Source: an uncultured Myxococcales bacterium (lineage in GTDB: Bacteria; Myxococcota_A; Bradymonadia; UBA7976; VGTA01). From it: DNA of 44,980 nucleotides. Location: the NCBI GenBank assembly GCA_937146725.1, contig CAKZRU010000092.1, positions 1 to 44,980 of the forward strand. The letters run 5' to 3'. Below the pieces are notes generated by a model, which had not been told where the DNA came from, did no database searches, and saw only the letters and a list, made by a program, of their open reading frames with translations. How positions within the stretch are numbered: the first letter of the stretch is position 1; the number at the start of each line of letters is the position of its first letter. Below are positions 28,001 to 34,722 of this stretch, piece by piece. The position numbers and the translations under genes were made by a program.

Positions 28001-28289
28001 AGCTTCCAGCTTAAACTCAGAACTTAATGTCATTATACCCGAGAGTGATGATATTGAGATTGAGCCAACAGTGGATCAACCTAAAAAGACTTCAGCTATT
28101 GACACAAAAGGCACTAAACAAAACGCAGTCAAAGCAAGCGCAAATACCAAGTCAACAAATCGATCATCAAAGCGTACTAAAACCAAACGCGCAAAAAGCC
28201 AAGCTAAGAAGGCAAAAACAAGGTCTACAAAGAAAAAACGTCGGCGTAAAAAGAAAAAGAGCGCTATCAAAGATCCTTTTGCGAACTAA
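25005..28289 (+). CDS. Membrane-anchored Ser/Thr-kinase-like protein, probable pseudokinase
   Basis: A 1094-residue protein. The N-terminal 290 residues follow the Hanks kinase fold: K48 in PVILKYY, IHGNIKPNNIFV at H140, SDILG at D164, LGALGLLAYFMINARLPFQG and a closing RPKSLEFFKASLQEI. The glycine-rich loop is not visible, the HRD aspartate is Asn (N142) and DFG reads DIL. These losses suggest it does not phosphorylate and may instead be a scaffold or ligand sensor. Residues about 300-930 are low-complexity and acidic with many Gln/Ser. A single membrane helix at about 940-958 (LNLMILILVLLMMGIGLV) precedes a short segment ending in a very Lys/Arg-rich tail (about 1050-1085) closing in DPFAN. 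AAAGG lies upstream of the start. The next gene is on the same strand. Confidence 0.88.
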   Translation: MSTMLQPHLLLQEQIKGRFLPTSLNNRSEIALTFSAMDQQNRRPVILKYYQQNEHREIQDQIQRGVMQHAQLRSDYIVPLIDFGVHGQYGGVWCVLSREEAPNLTRFVKAKDGLDAQTTCEILIGLCEALAPLHAEAKIHGNIKPNNIFVKERSNLGLQVLISDILGANLCGVHKANGQRVTYNDPSFFTYEQASGKTIDQQTDLGALGLLAYFMINARLPFQGRTNDKILTSVIISSGRVKVKKDEIKGGPEQKTKLAKLINQCLAKQSSSRPKSLEFFKASLQEIQKLGSGSSAIPNSSLDALGQVGDSGFSMPNLTPNHSLMNPLGFGQTLGFDAITEQTLNQYQAAQNQAPSTTPLPASTPSQTPPPLPAQATGSHKAIITAPPEGFEAESFDSLESFDSSLASSSQISQSNSSRVEHTLMAAPHSLNSGSQTMMGGLSFDQLQELQGMQILNSSEPEEVETPQNEVSDTLNLAEDTRPLTRDELAQLGVREAESTDVPAQSGAQDEVWGDFNDWQGLAPEQSTAIEVMGLSSDHEQNLAKSDVQQSLGELNVDELELDMLLEQAASALASEIAPSNDPIQVGAEQANLSHEIDSNGPDTLSSATEDMHQLDWNQHSTLFNQALVIPQLEIGETKQAEHGLNQALPNTEQHSETLIQTMSDFEATAKINVAQDLESPIFNQSLSDRFEENSQGIGSQTVEITDAIAYQAIDSIDESGFEIPELFSSPASSITPERITDEFELTERLELPANLDDLGMDDDFAAKDARMSGLFPIPDGINQEQTYIETAPQKSRMGILEGNEQHSPIQELDTQLEFQRPEEIFPDVPEWRSLVDLKDKPRALSQALLSIPLPLSGQLLPFSQFQLEIEGKEHEEGFFVAGRPTHTHVPVVLEPEALDSLQESNMVWEAVEQSSASHSQSDIHSPPQQAQQSKAGLNLMILILVLLMMGIGLVQFSGMSLEDLSALVNGGQYDIQPQTTRSMQPSPPQKLTTIKSKEASSLNSELNVIIPESDDIEIEPTVDQPKKTSAIDTKGTKQNAVKASANTKSTNRSSKRTKTKRAKSQAKKAKTRSTKKKRRRKKKKSAIKDPFAN

Positions 28290-28468
28290 AGTAAGTGATT
28301 TCAGCTAGATCTTATCTTCTTAAAAAGACTGACGATAAGTCTTAAGTTGGCATGATATGGTAAATCCAATTTAAAAAGCTTTAATGAACGAAAGTTTTAC
28401 CGACCTTGTACTATGAAGATCAGCAGAGATGTTGAATCTGAATTATTTCCGGTGATTGGACGATATGT

Positions 28469-29701
28469 ATGTCTAGTTTTTATCAGAGAACAACACTCTA
28501 TAAATCTCAAGTAAGTCTATTTTTAAGTGATTTAAGTCATTGTTCTCACTTGCTTTTGATACTTTTGGGGATGGGCATAGCATCTTTAATTCAGGTCACA
28601 ACCTATTCAAACTCTCATGCAATCCCAATACAAGAGTATAAGCGCCTAGCTGTTTTAGAACTGCAGGGTGAGCCAGGGTCCGTTCAGCAAAAGCAAGTAT
28701 GGACTGACCAAGTTCGTGCGATCGCACTGCGTCTTCTAAAAGATAAAGAGATTTTGGTGATTGATCGAGATCAATTTAAGGTTTTGTTGGACCCCAATAG
28801 ACAACTTAATGACTGTATAGGCTTATGTGCGGCTGAGCTTGCTAGAGAACTTGGAGCGCATTGGTCATTGAGTGGGCAATTATCTAAACTCCTTGTTTCA
28901 AAAACACAGCGAAACACACACAAAAGTCGTTTTAACTTGACTCTCAAACTGCACGATGCTTCGGGAGCCTTACTGGCAGTGCAGCAAAGAGGTTTTTCTA
29001 AGCTCTTGCATATCCACAAGTATCTCGCTCAGATGACAAATGCTTTGATAAAGCAAGGTTTACTCCCAATGTTGAATGACCATGTCCTAAATCATATAAA
29101 TGAATTAGATGATGAAAAGGGTCATCCAGATGCCAATCTTGATCACACCCTACAAGATGAGAAAGATGTGAACTTGCCAATTAAATATGGACTCGATCGT
29201 TTTACGCTGATTAAGACAGAAGCCGGATCACTCTGTGTGAGTCCTTTAGTGAAAGTAAGCGAATATGAAAGTTGTGTGGCACAAGGTCAATGTACAGTTC
29301 GTCCAACATGGGGCAACTGTCGTGCTAAAGCTGATGAACCGGTTCGTTGTATTAACTTACAACAAGCTCTTTTATACAGCCTATGGAGCAGCTCAAACTT
29401 ACCTAGTTTAAAGGAACTTAAAGTCTTATTTGCCCAAGAAGATTTAAGGCAAGAGTTTTTTGAATGGATTAGACCTCTACCCGATAGATCATCTCAGGCA
29501 TTTAAGGCTTGGCAAGACTCAATCTTAGATCTTGACCCACAAAAACTTAAAAGCTACCCCAAGCAAACAGTCGCTCAAACTATGGATAAACAAAGAGGGC
29601 TGAGCGACATATCAACAAAGTCTTATCCGCCGGCATTTCAAGTCAGTCAGCTCTCTTTTAGAGTTTTAACCAAGGACTTGAACTCATGCCGTAAGCCCTA
29701 A
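28469..29701 (+). CDS. Exported protein: CsgG/TolB-like domain plus degenerate SUMF1-like domain
   Basis: A 410-residue protein with an N-terminal hydrophobic segment (about 27-45). Residues about 58-200 read RLAVLELQGEPG ... ILVIDRDQFKVLL ... CAAELARELGAHWSLSGQLSK. This is the pattern of curli-CsgG/TolB-like domains that often precede formylglycine-generating-enzyme (SUMF1) modules in myxobacteria. A short SUMF1-like stretch follows at about 245-330 (KVSEYESCVAQGQC ... PVRCINLQQALLYSLWSSSNLPSLKELK). It lacks the rest of that fold, including the C-terminal part with the active-site cysteines, so it is a remnant or minimal binding module. It lies downstream of the pseudokinase gene with a 179-base gap and may belong to the same pathway. 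Confidence 0.75.
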   Translation: MSSFYQRTTLYKSQVSLFLSDLSHCSHLLLILLGMGIASLIQVTTYSNSHAIPIQEYKRLAVLELQGEPGSVQQKQVWTDQVRAIALRLLKDKEILVIDRDQFKVLLDPNRQLNDCIGLCAAELARELGAHWSLSGQLSKLLVSKTQRNTHKSRFNLTLKLHDASGALLAVQQRGFSKLLHIHKYLAQMTNALIKQGLLPMLNDHVLNHINELDDEKGHPDANLDHTLQDEKDVNLPIKYGLDRFTLIKTEAGSLCVSPLVKVSEYESCVAQGQCTVRPTWGNCRAKADEPVRCINLQQALLYSLWSSSNLPSLKELKVLFAQEDLRQEFFEWIRPLPDRSSQAFKAWQDSILDLDPQKLKSYPKQTVAQTMDKQRGLSDISTKSYPPAFQVSQLSFRVLTKDLNSCRKP

Positions 29702-29729
29702 ACAGAGCCTAAGAGATGTTCAATAGGGT

Positions 29730-30239
29730 TTACAGGCCACTCATAATCTTCCAGTGACCAAGCTTATCTTTAGCCAAAGTTAGGCGGTTTTTATCAGCAT
29801 ATGTTTCCCAACGATCCCGTTCATTTTGGGTAAAAAGATATTGGCCTGAGTATTCCAAGTCAACCGCCGCACTTGCTTCCATTACATCAATCTTATTGAT
29901 TTTGATTGAATACTTTACTGCCTTTACACTCTGCTTAAGGCTATGGAGTACATTGAGAAGACCTCTAAAGTCATAATCATCACTGGGATCATTGGTTGTA
30001 CTCCCATTTTCATAATAATTATTGCTCACCATATCTTTGAGAAGCTCGAAGTTACGTTGTTCAAGTGCAATTCTATATTTTTCAATAAAATCAGCAACTT
30101 CTTGCTTTTTAGGAGTGTACTCGATCTCGGTTCCTTTAACAAAAGCGGGAGTGCATGCAGAAGTGAGCAAAAGGAACATGGCTAGGCAGATAGAATGAAC
30201 TAACGGTAGTCGAGTAGTAAATAGATTTGTGTTAATCAT
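29730..30239 (-). CDS. Small lipoprotein with NTF2/SnoaL-like domain
   Basis: A 170-residue lipoprotein with lipobox LTSAC (Cys near residue 28). The mature part fits a cone-shaped NTF2-like fold: an opening helix (EVADFIEKYRIALEQRNFEL), then VSNNYYENGS and antiparallel strands (KAVKYSIKINKIDVMEASAA, VDLEYSGQYLF, HWKIMSGL). Such folds bind small ligands or serve in assembly; no catalytic residues stand out. The frame is open further upstream to 30347, but only the ATG at 30239 gives a lipoprotein signal peptide and it has GAGG 8 bases upstream. It is transcribed opposite to its neighbours. Confidence 0.8.
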   Translation of the reverse strand: MINTNLFTTRLPLVHSICLAMFLLLTSACTPAFVKGTEIEYTPKKQEVADFIEKYRIALEQRNFELLKDMVSNNYYENGSTTNDPSDDYDFRGLLNVLHSLKQSVKAVKYSIKINKIDVMEASAAVDLEYSGQYLFTQNERDRWETYADKNRLTLAKDKLGHWKIMSGL

Positions 30240-30276
30240 AAGAGACCTCGTAGGCTTTAGAATCACCGATTTAAGT

Positions 30277-30289
30277 CGATAACATATCG
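30277..30289. promoter_or_regulatory. Inverted repeat CGATA-ACA-TATCG, possible operator
   Basis: Perfect 5-bp arms in the leader of the small lipoprotein gene, just downstream of its candidate promoter. Its CGAT/ATCG core resembles the repeat at 16448-16461; whether one regulator sees both is unknown. Confidence 0.35.
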
Positions 30290-30295
30290 TGGTGA

Positions 30296-30323
30296 ACGCT
30301 AACAGAGCAAATAAGATTGTCAA
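30296..30323 (-). promoter_or_regulatory. Candidate promoter of the NTF2-like lipoprotein gene
   Basis: Minus strand TTGACA (30323-30318), 16-base spacer, TAGCGT (30301-30296). Perfect -35, poor -10. Confidence 0.4.
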
Positions 30324-30451
30324 GGGATCTGAGTGGAACAAGTACAAATTGTCTGTGATTAAATAAAGTAGACTTCAAACTTTAAGTCAAATGAACTACT
30401 CATAATACATGACTCAGAGTGCAGAGTAGTCTATAGAACAATTAAACACTT

Positions 30452-30481
30452 TTGAATACTTGTAGATTCCCTAGCTTTAAT
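30452..30481 (+). promoter_or_regulatory. Candidate promoter of the MopE-like gene
   Basis: TTGAAT (30452-30457), 18-base spacer, TTTAAT (30476-30481), giving a leader of about 65 bases. Between this and the opposite promoter (30324-30451) I see nothing else in the 310-base gap. Confidence 0.4.
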
Positions 30482-30551
30482 TTTTTACTTGCAAACGAGA
30501 TATGTAAGTACTCAATAAACGCTAGAAAATGAACATATAGCGGAGAATTTT

Positions 30552-32591
30552 ATGAAAAATCTTCAATCTAATCTAAAACGCTTATCCCCAATCATGTTGC
30601 TAGTGAGTACTTTGCTAGCTGTTGGGTGTAAGAGTGGAGAGCCCACTGAAGTGATTGCAGTAGGTGGAACAGAAATGTCTAACTCCATGACTGCTGGAAC
30701 AAGCATGACCGCTGGAACAAGCATGACCGCTGGAACTAGCATGACTGCTGGCACAACAGTTCCAGGGACTTGTTTGGATCGCGACCGAGATGGCTTCCAA
30801 GATCGGAGTTGTAATCCCAATGTCAATGCTGGTGGTGGCGATTGTGATGACACCTCAAATGCAATTAATCCTGGGCGAGTCGAAAACTGCGCCAACATGA
30901 TCGATAATAACTGTAATGGTTTATTACCTGCTCAAGACCCCATGTGTCAGCAGGCATGCGCCGATGCCGATGGTGATGGTTATCAAGATGCGATGTGCAA
31001 CTCAAACCCAAATAATCGCGGCGGAGACTGTAATGACATGAATCCTAATGTTTACCCGGGGGCGATGGAAATCTGTGGTAATCAAGAGGATGATGACTGT
31101 AGTGGCGGTGATTTGCCTTGCTTGCCCAATTGCTCTGACTTAGATCAAGATGGTTTTGGCAACGGAGCAGATTGTCGAGGACTAGACTGTGATGATCGTA
31201 ATGCTCGCATCAATCCATTCCAAAGCGAAATCTGTGGAGATGGGATTGACCAAGATTGTAATGGTAGCGACTTAGTGTGTCCAACAACGGATTGCCAAGA
31301 TCGTGACCGAGATGGTTTTGGTGTAGGTGCAGGCTGTTTAGGCATTGATTGTAATGACTCTGATCCAAACATTAATGCCGGTGCGGTGGAAATTATTAAT
31401 GATCGTATTGACCAAGACTGTGATGGCAGAGACTTAACCACCTTGAACTTGTGTGATGATCCTGATCAAGATGGATATGGTACAGGGACTGGCTGCTATG
31501 GTTTTGACTGCGATCAAAGCGACCCTCGCATTCATAGTGGCCGCACAGAGATCTGTGGTAATGGCCGTGATGATGACTGCAATCGTGGTGATCAGGTGTG
31601 TACAAGCATTGGTACGGGTACTTGCATTGATCAAGATAACGACGGTCATGGTGAGGGAGCGTGTCGCAGTGGTAGCTTTGACTGCAATGACAATAACCCT
31701 CAAGTTAATCCCTTTGCCGAGGAAATCTGTAATAATATAGATGATAACTGCAATGGTGAAGTTGATGAATGTCCGGGCAGAAACCAAGTTTGTGGTACGG
31801 ATGGTCGCTGTGTAGGTCGTATCGGTTCTCCATGCTCTGCCAACAGTGATTGCTTAGGTGATCAAGGTCTGATTTGTGATTCAGGTAGCCGAGAATGCCG
31901 AGTGGATGTAGGTAATGATTGTTCGGTTAGCTCCGACTGTGTGGCCACTGCTGAATGTACTGAAATTGGATGTAATATGGGCGCTCGTTGTTATCAACTT
32001 GAAGGTGCATATTGTGAAGCAGCTTGTGATTGTACGGGCGCTTTACTATGTAATGCACAAAATAATGTTTGTGTTGAATGTAATGGTGATGCGAACTGTT
32101 CGGGAGAGGATATTTGCTCGGATGGTGGCTTCTGTATGGATGAGCGTTATGTAGGTGACTTTGGTGATAACACGGTGATTGAGTTCTTAGAGGTTCTTGT
32201 TGACTGCCATAGACAGTATCGAGGATCACCATCAACCAGAGGTTGCTCAAAGGTCTTTGTGGGGCGTGACTTAGGTACTTGGAATGGCGGAATGAACCTC
32301 AACTTCTTACCGACTGCTGAGGAAGTGGATGACTATGTTTGTCAAAATGATGGAGAGGTCGAAACTTATTTCTCGGTAGAAAATGGTTTTCCGGAAGATA
32401 CTTACGGTCGCTTAACAAACCTCTTTGGCTGTGGCCTTTTTGATATTTGGAACATTTGGTGGGTGAGCACCATTCAAGCTGATACTGAGGTTTGTATTTA
32501 TTACACTCCTAACAAGAGTGGTTTTGACTTCCCGAACTCTCGCAGTGAAGTTGTGGTCGTTGATCGCTGTGATCTTTCCACAATTGAATAA
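30552..32591 (+). CDS. Lipoprotein with six MopE-type metal-binding modules
   Basis: A 679-residue exported lipoprotein (lipobox AVGC, Cys near residue 26), followed by a short MTAGTS repeat. Residues about 74-410 hold six modules of the putative metal-binding MopE type. Each opens with a CxDxDxDG loop (for example CLDRDRDGFQD, CSDLDQDGFGNG), then GxDCDD or GxDCND, then EICGDGIDQDCNG or a variant. Acidic side chains and paired cysteines suggest Ca-binding with disulphides; copper binding is known for MopE itself. Residues about 415-540 form a second Cys-rich region (CSANSDCLGDQGLICD, CSGEDICSDGGFC), followed by a unique C-terminal domain of about 140 residues with four more Cys. First gene of the plus-strand exported-protein run. 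Confidence 0.92.
   Translation: MKNLQSNLKRLSPIMLLVSTLLAVGCKSGEPTEVIAVGGTEMSNSMTAGTSMTAGTSMTAGTSMTAGTTVPGTCLDRDRDGFQDRSCNPNVNAGGGDCDDTSNAINPGRVENCANMIDNNCNGLLPAQDPMCQQACADADGDGYQDAMCNSNPNNRGGDCNDMNPNVYPGAMEICGNQEDDDCSGGDLPCLPNCSDLDQDGFGNGADCRGLDCDDRNARINPFQSEICGDGIDQDCNGSDLVCPTTDCQDRDRDGFGVGAGCLGIDCNDSDPNINAGAVEIINDRIDQDCDGRDLTTLNLCDDPDQDGYGTGTGCYGFDCDQSDPRIHSGRTEICGNGRDDDCNRGDQVCTSIGTGTCIDQDNDGHGEGACRSGSFDCNDNNPQVNPFAEEICNNIDDNCNGEVDECPGRNQVCGTDGRCVGRIGSPCSANSDCLGDQGLICDSGSRECRVDVGNDCSVSSDCVATAECTEIGCNMGARCYQLEGAYCEAACDCTGALLCNAQNNVCVECNGDANCSGEDICSDGGFCMDERYVGDFGDNTVIEFLEVLVDCHRQYRGSPSTRGCSKVFVGRDLGTWNGGMNLNFLPTAEEVDDYVCQNDGEVETYFSVENGFPEDTYGRLTNLFGCGLFDIWNIWWVSTIQADTEVCIYYTPNKSGFDFPNSRSEVVVVDRCDLSTIE
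30687..30758 (+). repeat. Four in-frame 18-bp repeats encoding MTAGTS
   Basis: Units ATGACYGCTGGAACAAGC with a few synonymous changes, the last ending in Thr (MTAGTT). It is placed directly between the lipid anchor and the first MopE module. Confidence 0.92.
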
Positions 32592-32690
32592 GATTTAAAA
32601 CAGGATCCAACTTATTAACAGTGGTGTTATTTCTAGTTTTGGGAAGTGAGCTACAATCTTAGTGATAGCTTTCTGTGACGATTTAGGTAG

Positions 32691-32723
32691 ATTTAGTATA
32701 CAGTAATAAAAGACATACTAAAT
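32691..32723. promoter_or_regulatory. 9-bp inverted repeat upstream of the haem-motif lipoprotein gene
   Basis: ATTTAGTAT (32691-32699) and ATACTAAAT (32715-32723) are perfect arms 15 bases apart, 34 bases before the ATG. There is no T-run after it, so an operator or leader hairpin is likelier than a terminator. Confidence 0.4.
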
Positions 32724-32757
32724 TAGCTTATAAAACGTCATTTAGGGAGCCTAAAGC

Positions 32758-34611
32758 ATGTATACTCATGATCTGAGTCGTCATTGTACATCTTTATTAA
32801 ACGCATTCACCATATGCTTAAGCCTGAGCATATTTAGTGTAGGAATCGGCTGTGAAGAGGCTCGCCGAGTTCGACTGGAGTCAAGCTCAAGCAATACTCA
32901 AGACACGGGTCTTGAAGCCGGAACTATGGCTGGTGAAATAGCCGGCATGGAAGCGGGTATAAGTGCAGGTGAAATGGCTGGTGAGGAATCCGGCACTATG
33001 GCTGGCAATATGGCAGGCAGTATGGCAGGCAACGAGGCAGGCCTTGAAGCCGGCGAAGCAATGGCTGGAATGGAAATGGCCGGAATTGAACCGGAGTACG
33101 CACCGAGCCGCTTAGAAGCACAAAGCGAAGTTTTGATTGACGGTTTATCCATTCTTGATGCTTGGTATCTTGGCGCCGTAAACGGTGTTGAAACATGGGT
33201 TTTACTAGCCGAACAAGGCTTGTTGTTGTGGCGCAATGTCACGCCACAGTCAGCTTCGGTTCAAGCTTTACCCGAAGGGGTCACGGTGCAAAGAGGAGAG
33301 CTTACCCCAATCCGTTTTGATCAAAGTCAAAACAGCGTACCAAATACAAGACCTTTACAGGCCTTTCTTTTAGCGGGAATACCTGCTTTGCTTTTTCCAA
33401 ATGATTTATGGCTTGCCGCGCAGTCAAACGAGTCAAATGATTCTACACAACCATGGCAGAGATCGCCCCTCAGTGAACAGTTCAATGCTGCTTCCTCGGC
33501 TTTATGGTTTGAGGATGGACAAGCGGGTACACTTTGGTTAAGTCATGACATTGGCCTTTCTCAGTGGATAGAAGAAACGGAAACATGGAGAACACCAAAC
33601 GTATTAAATTCTTTGGCGCAAAGTGTGATTCAAGCAGGCCCTTGGGCGAACTCCAGTCAAGCTTTATGGGCTTGGACTCAGCAAGAAAACTTGGTTTATG
33701 CCATTGCTGAACAAGCTAAATGGCATGATGAATCTTGGCTGAGTACAATCGCACCAGTTTTTGTTGCAGACTCTGTTTGGGGGCTTAAAGAGGGTAAACT
33801 ATATGGAGGACTACTAGGTGAAGCATGGGCACATCTTGTCCATCCTGTTTTGTCTACACTGATGATTGACCATATTTGGTCAGGCTCACAAGCACTATGG
33901 TTTTTGGCAGAGCAGAAACTATGGCGCTATACCCCACAAAATGAAGAACAAAACTTGGGATATACATCTATTGAGGGTACTTGGCGTGGTGGCTTAAGCG
34001 ATCAAGGAAGTGGCTTATACCTGTGGGGGAATCAAGGTTTTAACCACTTAAGTGTGGAGCAACTACCGAGTTGGGATTTAAGTGGGGATCAACTTGCATT
34101 AGATGCTTTGCATGCTGAACTGAGAAACATTAATGCAGAAGAAGTCACTGGTGCTTGGGCTTGGTTAAGTCAGGAAGCCCTAAGCGATCCTAATGTAATT
34201 GATCCACAGAGTTTACCCACAGAAAAAATCGACTTACAAAGCAATGACTTTGAACTTACTCTAGATCGAGAATGGCTGAGTACAAGTCAAATCACCGGTA
34301 ATAGCGCTTGGTTGATTGCCTATGTTGAACGAGCAGAGCGTGAGCCTTTGTTGGTGCAAAAAAGCTTCACAATTATCCAACCACCAACTTGGACAGATGT
34401 TGAAGTTTTGTATCAAAGATCATGCCAATCCTGCCATGATGGACGAGGAGGGGCTCGTGACTTGAGTACAGCTACATTGTGGCAAGAAGGCATCGAAGAA
34501 ATTATCTTTGTGACCGAAATGCAAAGCATGCCGATTGGATTGCCTCCTTTGAGCGTAAATGAAGTTGACATTTTAAGACGATGGAGAGACTATGGATTTA
34601 TTCAATATTAA
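32758..34611 (+). CDS. Lipoprotein with MAG/AGE-rich linker and C-terminal cytochrome c motif
   Basis: A 617-residue exported protein: lipobox VGIGC (Cys near residue 32), then an AGE/MAG-rich linker (residues about 51-109). The middle (about 120-510) is full of short Trp-rich strand units (for example GTLWLSHDIGLSQW, GLYLWGNQGFNHL), as in a beta-propeller. The last 75 residues hold C556-C559-H560 (SCQSCHDGRGG), a single c-type haem site, with Met residues further on (MQSMPIG) that could supply the axial ligand, and a terminal WRDYGFI. A lipid-anchored electron-transfer or sensing role is inferred. It precedes the DUF1549-like gene, which also has a CxxCH. Confidence 0.88.
   Translation: MYTHDLSRHCTSLLNAFTICLSLSIFSVGIGCEEARRVRLESSSSNTQDTGLEAGTMAGEIAGMEAGISAGEMAGEESGTMAGNMAGSMAGNEAGLEAGEAMAGMEMAGIEPEYAPSRLEAQSEVLIDGLSILDAWYLGAVNGVETWVLLAEQGLLLWRNVTPQSASVQALPEGVTVQRGELTPIRFDQSQNSVPNTRPLQAFLLAGIPALLFPNDLWLAAQSNESNDSTQPWQRSPLSEQFNAASSALWFEDGQAGTLWLSHDIGLSQWIEETETWRTPNVLNSLAQSVIQAGPWANSSQALWAWTQQENLVYAIAEQAKWHDESWLSTIAPVFVADSVWGLKEGKLYGGLLGEAWAHLVHPVLSTLMIDHIWSGSQALWFLAEQKLWRYTPQNEEQNLGYTSIEGTWRGGLSDQGSGLYLWGNQGFNHLSVEQLPSWDLSGDQLALDALHAELRNINAEEVTGAWAWLSQEALSDPNVIDPQSLPTEKIDLQSNDFELTLDREWLSTSQITGNSAWLIAYVERAEREPLLVQKSFTIIQPPTWTDVEVLYQRSCQSCHDGRGGARDLSTATLWQEGIEEIIFVTEMQSMPIGLPPLSVNEVDILRRWRDYGFIQY
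32908..33084 (+). repeat. Degenerate MAG/AGE coding repeat
   Basis: Irregular in-frame 12- and 15-base units encoding GTMAG, GEMAG, GSMAG, NEAG and similar. It is less uniform than the GEATA and GESMA tracts, so probably older, and uses the same peptide vocabulary directly after the lipid anchor. Confidence 0.8.
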
Positions 34612-34678
34612 AGTAGAATAATCATATTCTCACCATTCTCAGTTCTACTGCTTAGAAGAAAACAATATATGCGTTGTT

Positions 34679-34703
34679 TCTGCTATATTTAGTTTGTAGC
34701 AGA
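34679..34703. promoter_or_regulatory. Leader inverted repeat before the DUF1549-like gene
   Basis: TCTGCTA and TAGCAGA, 7-bp perfect arms with an 11-base loop, ending 8 bases before the AGGAG ribosome site. GGAG (34711-34714) can also pair with CTCC overlapping the start region. A leader hairpin that tunes expression within the operon is possible. Confidence 0.35.
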
Positions 34704-34722
34704 GTGAAAGGAGATTAACTCC

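Noticed and set aside
29730..30347. Longer N-terminus for the NTF2-like lipoprotein
   Set aside because: The extension adds a second hydrophobic stretch before the lipoprotein signal and covers the likely promoter; the ATG at 30239 has a ribosome site.
31145..32250. Several overlapping frames on both strands within the MopE-like gene
   Set aside because: They are shadows caused by the Asp/Cys-rich repeats; only the 30552 frame has a lipobox and conserved modules.
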